A stretch of DNA of 11,787 nucleotides from Clostridiaceae bacterium (GTDB taxonomy: Bacteria; Bacillota; Clostridia; Oscillospirales; Butyricicoccaceae): positions 1-11,787 of the forward strand of contig JAGZOP010000060.1 in assembly GCA_018383195.1 (NCBI GenBank). Direction: 5' to 3'. The notes below the pieces were generated by a model. That model was given only the letters and a program-made list of their open reading frames with translations, was not told the origin of the DNA and made no database searches. This document shows, piece by piece, positions 1 through 5,294 of the stretch; position 1 is the stretch's first letter, and each line of letters opens with the position of its first letter. Position numbers and translations under genes: made by a program.

Positions 1-1
1 G

Positions 2-913
2 TATGTCTCCCCCCTGGATCTCCTGTTCCAGGCTATGGAACGGGAAAAGCCGGACAGTGTGGCTGTCCGGCAGTACAAGGTATTCAAGCTGGCGGCGGGC
101 AAGACCTCCAAGAGCATCCTGGTCTCCACCGCTGTCCGACTGGCCCCCTTCAATCTGCCTCAGATCAAGGCCATCACCGACCACGATGACATGGACCTCT
201 ACACCCTGGGGGAGAAGAAATGCGCCCTGTACGCCGTCATACCCGATAATGATAATACGTTCAATTTTCTGGTGTCCCTGCTATACTCCCAGGCGTTCCA
301 AGCACTCTATTACAGCGCCGACCAGATCCACCACGGGGCCTTGCCCCGCCATGTCCACTTCGTGCTGGATGAGTTTGCGGCCATGCCCCTGCCGGGGTTC
401 ACGCGGGAACTGGCCACTATGCGGTCCCGGAACATCTCCGCCAGCACCATCATCCAGAACATGGCCCAGATCAAGGAGCTGTATAAGGACTCTTGGGAGA
501 CCATCCCCGGCAACTCGGACACCATCCTCTACCTGGGCGGCAACGAGGCCAGCACCCACAAGTACATCTCCGAGGCCCTGGGCAAAGCCACCATTGATAC
601 CAGGACCCACGGTCAGAGTAAGGGACGCTCCGGTTCCTGGTCCACCAACTTCCAGATGAGCGGCCGGGAGCTGCTCACTCCGGACGAGGTGCGGGCGCTG
701 GACAACCGATACGCCATCCTCTTCATCCGAGGCGCCAAGCCGGTCATGGATCTGAAATACGACCTCACCCGGCACCCGGCCATCCGACACACGGTGGACG
801 GCGGCGGTCCGCCCTACATCCATCACAGGCATCAAACGCCAGCGTTTACTGGTATTCCTCTCTTCATGGCATTTTCCGCTGAGCATAGATCCGAAAAGGA
901 GAATGCTGCATGA
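2..913 (+). CDS. VirD4/TraG-type coupling ATPase (T4CP), C-terminal part
   Basis: This is the 3' part of a type IV coupling protein, the inner-membrane ATPase that brings the relaxase-DNA complex to the conjugation channel. The frame is open from the window edge, so the N-terminal membrane helices and Walker A lie outside; about 303 residues are visible. The Walker B is clear: a hydrophobic run ending HFVLDEFAAMP (Asp at nt 368-370, Glu at 371-373). It is followed by the R-S-R-N-I-S and QNMAQIKELY stretches typical of VirD4 proteins of Gram-positive elements, then a C-terminal segment with LTPDEVRALD. The last ~30 residues are a poorly ordered, His-containing tail. The stop overlaps the next start as ATGA, so the two genes are probably translationally coupled. 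Family assignment is secure; the exact subfamily (CD1115-like) is from memory. Confidence 0.9.
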   Translation, partial: YVSPLDLLFQAMEREKPDSVAVRQYKVFKLAAGKTSKSILVSTAVRLAPFNLPQIKAITDHDDMDLYTLGEKKCALYAVIPDNDNTFNFLVSLLYSQAFQALYYSADQIHHGALPRHVHFVLDEFAAMPLPGFTRELATMRSRNISASTIIQNMAQIKELYKDSWETIPGNSDTILYLGGNEASTHKYISEALGKATIDTRTHGQSKGRSGSWSTNFQMSGRELLTPDEVRALDNRYAILFIRGAKPVMDLKYDLTRHPAIRHTVDGGGPPYIHHRHQTPAFTGIPLFMAFSAEHRSEKENAA

Positions 914-1248
914 ATCAAAATCAAAATCTGAGCGACCGCAGGAAGAGGGAGCGTCGCGCCCACAGGGCATATGCTGCTCTGGTATGCGCCCTGACCATGA
1001 CAGCCGTGATGACTGTCCCGGCCCTGGCTGCCGACGACCCGCTTTCTGTGGTCAACAGCCTGTCCGACTTTATCTTCTCTCTGATCCGGGCGGTGGGGCT
1101 CATCCTGCTGGGCTACGGAATTTTGCAGGTGGGCCTGTCCCTCCAGTCCCATGACCCATCCCAACGTTCCAACGGCATCCTCACCATCGCCGGCGGTATC
1201 GTGATCACCTTTACCAAGGAGATCCTCACTCTGATTACCGGAGGCTGA
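910..1248 (+). CDS. Maff2/VirB2-like small secreted membrane protein
   Basis: A 112-residue protein with the layout of a VirB2/TrbC pilin. It has a long basic N-region (many Arg/Lys in residues 10-19), a hydrophobic core (about 20-36), and an ALA-AD signal-peptidase-like site near residues 38-42. The predicted mature part is ~71 residues with two hydrophobic helices (about 49-75 and 88-108) flanking a short polar loop, SHDPSQRSN. In Tn1549-like elements this position, directly after virD4, is held by the Maff2 family, whose members are usually ~70 residues without such a long leader; the mature part matches that size. It overlaps virD4 by four bases (ATGA), and AAAAGGAG at 894-901 sits 8 nt before the ATG. 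Likely a T4SS pilin-like or channel subunit; topology supports this better than any sequence motif does. Confidence 0.75.
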   Translation: MNQNQNLSDRRKRERRAHRAYAALVCALTMTAVMTVPALAADDPLSVVNSLSDFIFSLIRAVGLILLGYGILQVGLSLQSHDPSQRSNGILTIAGGIVITFTKEILTLITGG

Positions 1249-1250
1249 GG

Positions 1251-1313
1251 ATGGAGGAGAAAAAATACCTGCCCGGACATATTGTTCCGGGCAGGTGGGG
1301 GGTGAACAAATAA
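1251..1313 (+). CDS. Candidate 20-codon mini-ORF upstream of the virB6-like gene
   Basis: An ATG at 1251 is preceded by GGAGG at 1240-1244 (6-nt spacing) and opens a 20-codon frame beginning MEEKKYLPGH and ending in TAA at 1311-1313. That stop directly touches the TTG that starts the next gene, and both lie in the same frame, separated only by the TAA. The ORF spans a perfect 11-bp hairpin. Two readings fit: a leader peptide whose translation melts the hairpin and hands ribosomes to the virB6-like gene, or a small conserved protein of the element. I do not recognise the peptide. Support comes from the ribosome-binding site, the length and the stop-start abutment only. Confidence 0.45.
   Translation: MEEKKYLPGHIVPGRWGVNK
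1267..1296. promoter_or_regulatory. Perfect 11-bp hairpin inside the mini-ORF
   Basis: The arms 1267-1277 and 1286-1296 are exact reverse complements (ACCTGCCCGGA / TCCGGGCAGGT) with an 8-nt loop. The 3' arm directly abuts the G-rich Shine-Dalgarno stretch (GGGGGGTGA, 1297-1305) of the next gene. On the plus strand no T-run follows, so it is not an ordinary terminator of the operon. On the minus strand it is followed by six Ts (1265-1260), so it could stop antisense transcription. It is placed to influence initiation at the TTG at 1314. Confidence 0.6.
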
Positions 1314-2159
1314 TTGGGTAGTGGAAACTGGATCGTAGACAACCTGAACTCCGCCCTAAACACCTGGAACAACAAACTGGCAGAGATCTGGCAGCTCATC
1401 AGCACCAGCCCGGAGGAGTTCAAAGGTGGTGGGATCTGGGATGTGATCGTGGGGATCAACGGCGGCTTACAGGCCATTGGATATGCCTTGCTGGTACTGT
1501 TCTTTGTGATGGGCATAGTCAAGACCTGCGGCAGCTTTACGGAATTTAAGAAGCCGGAATTGGTATTTAAGAGCTTCATCCGCTTTATTCTGGCCCAGGC
1601 AGCAGTAGGACATGGGATGGAACTGATGATGGCTGTGTTCCGTGTCGCTCAGGGAATGGTCTCCTCCATCATATCCTCTTCTGGTCTCTCGGCTCTGACT
1701 GCCACCACGCTCCCAGATGAAATGGTGACGATCATTGAGGATGTAGGACTGATCGAGAGCATTCCCCTGTGGGCCGTCACTCTACTGGGTTCCCTGTTCA
1801 TTTGGGTCTTGGCTCTGGTCATGATCCTCACTGTGTATTCCCGCTTTTTCAAACTCTATATCGCCACCGCCATTGCGCCCGTCCCTCTGGCCAGCTTCGC
1901 GGGGCAGCCCTCCAGCAGTATCGGCATGGCCTTTGTCAAAAGCTATGCCGCCATCTGCCTGGAGGGCTGTGTCATTGTATTGGCCTGTGTCATTTTCTCA
2001 GCATTTGCCTCCACGCCGCCTGCCATTGTGGACACTACCCTGGCCCCGGCCACCATCGTGTGGAACTATGTGGGTGAGCTGGTGTTCAATATGTTGGTGC
2101 TGGTGGGGGCTATCAAGATGAGCGACCGGCTCATCCGGGAGCTGATGGGCCTAGGCTGA
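1314..2159 (+). CDS. VirB6/TrbL-like conjugation channel membrane protein
   Basis: A 281-residue polytopic membrane protein of the VirB6/TrbL type that follows Maff2 in Tn1549-like elements and forms part of the inner-membrane translocation channel. Six hydrophobic segments are visible, roughly at 43-70, 86-118, 150-175, 178-198, 210-232 and 248-268, after a soluble N-terminus (DNLNSALNTWNNKLAEIW, then SPEEF). The FFKLYIATAIAPVPLASFAG stretch after the fourth helix is characteristic of the family. The start is TTG at 1314; the codon before it is a stop, so no in-frame upstream start exists. The Shine-Dalgarno is the G-run at 1297-1305, 8-11 nt away. The 3' end abuts the stop codon of a minus-strand gene with no gap, so the two are tail to tail. 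Confidence 0.85.
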   Translation: MGSGNWIVDNLNSALNTWNNKLAEIWQLISTSPEEFKGGGIWDVIVGINGGLQAIGYALLVLFFVMGIVKTCGSFTEFKKPELVFKSFIRFILAQAAVGHGMELMMAVFRVAQGMVSSIISSSGLSALTATTLPDEMVTIIEDVGLIESIPLWAVTLLGSLFIWVLALVMILTVYSRFFKLYIATAIAPVPLASFAGQPSSSIGMAFVKSYAAICLEGCVIVLACVIFSAFASTPPAIVDTTLAPATIVWNYVGELVFNMLVLVGAIKMSDRLIRELMGLG

Positions 2160-2492
2160 TCACAGGCCCTGGGTGTCCACCATGGAGCGCCCCTCAGCTC
2201 TGGCCTGCCGCACCCGGCGGGCCAGGGCAGCTCCGGCCAGCCGGTCAGCCAGCACATAGCCCACTGTCTCCGCCGACCAGCGGAGGAAGGTCACCGCCCA
2301 GGAGAGGGCCGCAAGCCCCACCAGGGCCAGGAAGATCCCGTCCGCCAGGGCGGTGTGGGCCTGATACCAGCTATGGCACATAGTGAGCATCCCCAGGGCG
2401 AACAGCAGCGGGAGGCCCAGGCGGAGACGAAAGGCCAGCCGGAGCAACGGAAGCAGGAGCGATACACCAAGCATCAAAAACAAATACGCCAT
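2160..2492 (-). CDS. Small antisense-encoded membrane protein, unknown function
   Basis: A 110-residue protein on the strand opposite the T4SS operon. Three hydrophobic segments are visible (about residues 3-20, 26-42 and 48-69), followed by an amphipathic stretch and a basic tail (ARRVRQARAEGR). A longer frame starting at 2531 exists, but I chose the ATG at 2492-2490 because AAGGAGG (2507-2501) lies exactly 8 nt upstream of it. The stop abuts the virB6-like stop, and no plus-strand gene occupies this interval. I do not recognise the family. Small membrane proteins inside T4SS operons are sometimes entry-exclusion factors that act on VirB6 homologues (for example YddJ acting on ConG in ICEBs1). 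That is only an analogy: YddJ is a lipoprotein and this protein has no lipobox. Confidence 0.7.
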   Translation of the reverse strand: MAYLFLMLGVSLLLPLLRLAFRLRLGLPLLFALGMLTMCHSWYQAHTALADGIFLALVGLAALSWAVTFLRWSAETVGYVLADRLAGAALARRVRQARAEGRSMVDTQGL

Positions 2493-2521
2493 GCAGGAGA
2501 CCTCCTTCTCTGGTTTTTGGC

Positions 2522-2550
2522 ATGGTACCATAGCTGGGCGGCATTTGCAA
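2522..2550 (-). promoter_or_regulatory. Candidate promoter of the antisense membrane gene
   Basis: Read on the minus strand, TTGCAA (2550-2545) is followed after exactly 17 nt by TACCAT (2527-2522), each 4 of 6 to the sigma-A consensus. Transcription would begin near 2515, just before the Shine-Dalgarno AAGGAGG at 2507-2501. The -10 overlaps a 10-bp perfect palindrome, ATGGTACCAT (2522-2531), which could be an operator or chance. Both hexamers are modest. Confidence 0.35.
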
Positions 2551-2578
2551 CGGTCTGTCTGGCAAAAGCAAAAATAGA

Positions 2579-2585
2579 GAGGTGA
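2579..2585 (+). promoter_or_regulatory. Shine-Dalgarno pointing at an ATA codon (PrgI start)
   Basis: GAGGTGA at 2579-2585 matches the anti-Shine-Dalgarno well, and the core GAGG is 8 nt before ATA at 2591. The only ordinary start, GTG at 2582, lies inside this ribosome-binding site and has no site of its own further upstream. Confidence 0.5.
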
Positions 2586-2944
2586 ACGACATAGAAGTAC
2601 GGATCAACAAAGAAGTCCGGGACTACCAGGAGGGCATCTTCTTCGGCCTGACCCTGCGGCAGTTCCTCTGCGCCTTTGGCGCCGTGGCGGTGGCTTTGGC
2701 AGTCTATTTCTTCCTGGGGCCAGCTCTGGGCGGTTCGGATGTGGGCTGGGCCTGCGTCCTGGCCGCCGCACCCTTTGCCCTGTGCGGCTTTTACCGATAC
2801 AACAGCATGACGTTCGAACAGTTTATTCTGGCGGTCATCCGCTCAGAGCTGCTCTATCCAAAGCGGCTCGTATTCAAATCGGATCACCTGTATACCAAAG
2901 CTCTGGAAAATGCAACGATAAAGGAGGCGCTCAAACTTGATTAA
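2582..2944 (+). CDS. PrgI-family T4SS membrane protein (VirB3-like)
   Basis: A small two-helix membrane protein that precedes virB4 in Gram-positive conjugative elements and occupies the VirB3 position, in the inner-membrane complex with VirB4. It begins with a typical charged segment (EVRINKEVRDYQEG), then FFGLTLRQF, two hydrophobic helices (about 28-46 and 54-72) and a soluble tail with MTFEQF and LYPKRLVF. Coordinates use GTG at 2582, giving 120 residues. The ribosome-binding site instead favours ATA at 2591, which would give the family-like start (M)EVRINKEV and 117 residues. No ATG is available at either place. It overlaps the virB4 start by 8 nt. Family call secure; the start is not. 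Confidence 0.85.
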   Translation: MNDIEVRINKEVRDYQEGIFFGLTLRQFLCAFGAVAVALAVYFFLGPALGGSDVGWACVLAAAPFALCGFYRYNSMTFEQFILAVIRSELLYPKRLVFKSDHLYTKALENATIKEALKLD

Positions 2945-5273
2945 GACCCTGCTGAATACGTTAAAGCAGGACAAAGAAACATTCGAGGTGCCAAGATCTG
3001 TACAGGACGCCATCCCCATCCGCCGCCTGTGGCCGGATGGGGTGTTTCAATTCGGCAGCAAATTCTCCAAGACCCTGCGGTTCAGCGACATCAACTACGC
3101 CATCGCTTCAAAAGAGGACAAGACGGCGATGTTCCTGGATTACTCCGAACTGCTCAATGCACTGGATGCCGGGTCTACGACCAAGATCACCATCAACAAC
3201 AAGCGCGTCGCACGGGAAAATGTGGAACAGGAGATCCTCATCCCTCGCCGGGACGATCATCTGGACGGATACCGTGCGGAGTACAACACCATGCTTCTGG
3301 ACAAGGCCACCAACGCTGCCAACAGCGTGGTGCAGGAGCGGTATATCACCTTCTCTGTCCACCGCAAGAGCGCGGAGGAGGCCCGGCCTTTTTTTGACCG
3401 GACCATGCATGATGTGACTGCCCACCTCCATCGTCTGGACTCCCACTGTGAAGAGTTGGATGCCGTGGAACGGCTGCGAGTCCTCCATGACTTCTACCGC
3501 CCCGGAGAGGAGAACGGGTTCCGCATCGACCTCCGGGACTGTATGCGGAAAGGGCATTCCTTCAAGGATGCTGTCTGCCCGGACAGCCTGGAGTTCAAGA
3601 AAGACCACTTCATCATGGGGAACAAGTACGGGCGGGTGCTGTTCCTCAAAGAGTATGCCAGCTACATCAAGGACTCCATGATCAACGAGCTGACTGCACT
3701 GGACCGGAACCTGATGTTGTCTATTGACATCATCCCAGTCCCTACGGATGAGGCGGTACGGGAGCTGCAAAGCCGCCTGCTGGGTGTGGAGACCAACGTG
3801 ACCAACTGGCAGCGGCGGCAGAACAGCAATAACAACTTCTCTGCGGTGGTGCCGTATGATCTGGAGCAGCAGCGGAAAGAGACAAGAGAGATGCTGGACG
3901 ACCTGACCACCAGGGATCAGCGGATGCTGTTTGCAGTGGTGACGCTGGTGCATCTGGCCGATTCCAAGGAGGAACTGGACAGTGATACGGAGACGCTCCG
4001 ATCCACCGCCCGCAAGCACCTGTGCCAACTCTCCACCCTCAACTGGCAGCAGGCGGACGGGCTGGTGACCGCTTTGCCTTTGGGACTGCGGCGGATCGAC
4101 GCCCTGCGCACCCTGACTACAGAGGCTCTGGCTGTCCTCATGCCCTTTAAGGCACAGGAGATCCGGCACCAGGGCGGCGTGTACTATGGGCAGAACACCA
4201 TCAGCAAGAATCTCATCCTGGCTAATCGGAAGGAACTGCTCAACGGCAACGGATTTGTCCTGGGCGTCTCCGGCTCTGGCAAGTCCTTTACCGCCAAACG
4301 GGAGATGGTGGGACTGGCCCTTTCCACCGAAGATGACATCATCGTGATCGACCCGGAGTCAGAGTACCGCCCCCTTATGGAAGGGCTGGGCGGCGAGGTC
4401 ATCAACATTTCCGCCACCTCCAGCAACCACATCAACGCAATGGACATGGAACAGGGGTATGGCGATGGGGATGATCCCGTTGTCCTAAAGTCCGAATTCA
4501 TCCTCTCCCTGTGTGAGCAGCTCATGGGGGCCGGCAAGCTGTCCGCCAAGGAGAAGTCCATCATTGACCGGTGTACGGCTCTGTGCTACCACACCTACAT
4601 CCAGAACGGCTGTGAAGGGACTGTCCCCACCCTCCGGGACTTCCATGCAGAACTGCTTCGCCAACCGGAGACGGAGGCAACGGACGTGGCTTTGGCCATC
4701 GAATTGTTTACCAAGGGCAGCCTGAACACCTTCGCCAAGCCCACCAATGTGGATACCAACTCCCGTATCCTTTGCTACGATATCCGGGATCTGGGCAAGC
4801 AGCTTTTGCCTGTTGGTATGCTGGTGGTTCTAGACAGCGTATTCAACCGCATCGTCCGGAACCGAAAACTGGGAAGGAACACCTGGGTCTATATTGACGA
4901 GATCTATTTGCTGTTCCAGCATGAATACAGCGCCAATTTCTTGTTTACCCTCTGGAAGCGGGTGCGGAAGTATGGCGCCTGCTGCACCGGCCTGACACAG
5001 AATGTAGATGACCTGCTCCAGTCTCACACCGCCCGTACCATGCTGGCAAACAGTGAGTTCCTGGTCATGCTGAACCAGGCGGCTACTGACCGTGAGGAGC
5101 TGGCCAAGCTGCTGAACATCTCGGACAACCAGCTCTCCTACATCACCAATGTGGATTTTGGCCGGGGACTCATCAAGTGCGGCAGTGCGATCGTCCCCTT
5201 TATGGACAACTTCCCCAAGAATCATCTCTACAAACTGATGAGCACCAAACCTGCTGACCTGAATGCGGCATGA
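2937..5273 (+). CDS. VirB4-like T4SS ATPase
   Basis: The 778-residue VirB4/TraE-type ATPase of the conjugation system, which powers assembly and substrate transfer at the inner membrane. The N-terminal half (residues 1 to about 400) is the VirB4 N-domain (SKTLRFSDINYAIASKEDK, then KITINNKRVAREN). The C-terminal ATPase has Walker A GVSGSGKS at residues 443-450, a conserved IDPESEYRPL just after it, and Walker B VYIDEI with Asp654-Glu655. LTQNVDDLLQS further on is the usual VirB4 sensor-like region. The start is TTG at 2937, with AAGGAGG (2921-2927) 9 nt upstream, inside the end of the PrgI gene. The length is normal and no frameshift is visible. Confidence 0.95.
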   Translation: MIKTLLNTLKQDKETFEVPRSVQDAIPIRRLWPDGVFQFGSKFSKTLRFSDINYAIASKEDKTAMFLDYSELLNALDAGSTTKITINNKRVARENVEQEILIPRRDDHLDGYRAEYNTMLLDKATNAANSVVQERYITFSVHRKSAEEARPFFDRTMHDVTAHLHRLDSHCEELDAVERLRVLHDFYRPGEENGFRIDLRDCMRKGHSFKDAVCPDSLEFKKDHFIMGNKYGRVLFLKEYASYIKDSMINELTALDRNLMLSIDIIPVPTDEAVRELQSRLLGVETNVTNWQRRQNSNNNFSAVVPYDLEQQRKETREMLDDLTTRDQRMLFAVVTLVHLADSKEELDSDTETLRSTARKHLCQLSTLNWQQADGLVTALPLGLRRIDALRTLTTEALAVLMPFKAQEIRHQGGVYYGQNTISKNLILANRKELLNGNGFVLGVSGSGKSFTAKREMVGLALSTEDDIIVIDPESEYRPLMEGLGGEVINISATSSNHINAMDMEQGYGDGDDPVVLKSEFILSLCEQLMGAGKLSAKEKSIIDRCTALCYHTYIQNGCEGTVPTLRDFHAELLRQPETEATDVALAIELFTKGSLNTFAKPTNVDTNSRILCYDIRDLGKQLLPVGMLVVLDSVFNRIVRNRKLGRNTWVYIDEIYLLFQHEYSANFLFTLWKRVRKYGACCTGLTQNVDDLLQSHTARTMLANSEFLVMLNQAATDREELAKLLNISDNQLSYITNVDFGRGLIKCGSAIVPFMDNFPKNHLYKLMSTKPADLNAA

Positions 5274-5280
5274 CCGCCGG

Positions 5281-5289
5281 GGAGGTGAT
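5281..5289 (+). promoter_or_regulatory. Near-perfect Shine-Dalgarno pointing at an ATC codon (NlpC gene)
   Basis: GGAGGTGAT at 5281-5289 is an almost complete complement of the 16S 3' end. GGAGG ends 9 nt before ATC at 5295, in frame with the NlpC/P60 protein. No ATG, GTG or TTG lies between this site and GTG at 5334, which is ~48 nt away and has no good site of its own. Confidence 0.55.
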
Positions 5290-5294
5290 AAGGC

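Noticed and set aside
2160..2531. Longer start (ATG at 2531) for the antisense membrane gene
   Set aside because: The ideal AAGGAGG at 2507-2501 is inside that extension and serves the ATG at 2492; the upstream ATG falls within the candidate -10 palindrome.
3108..4169. 353-codon minus-strand open frame
   Set aside because: It is antisense to virB4; its composition is typical of a GC-rich shadow frame and it lacks a convincing ribosome-binding site.
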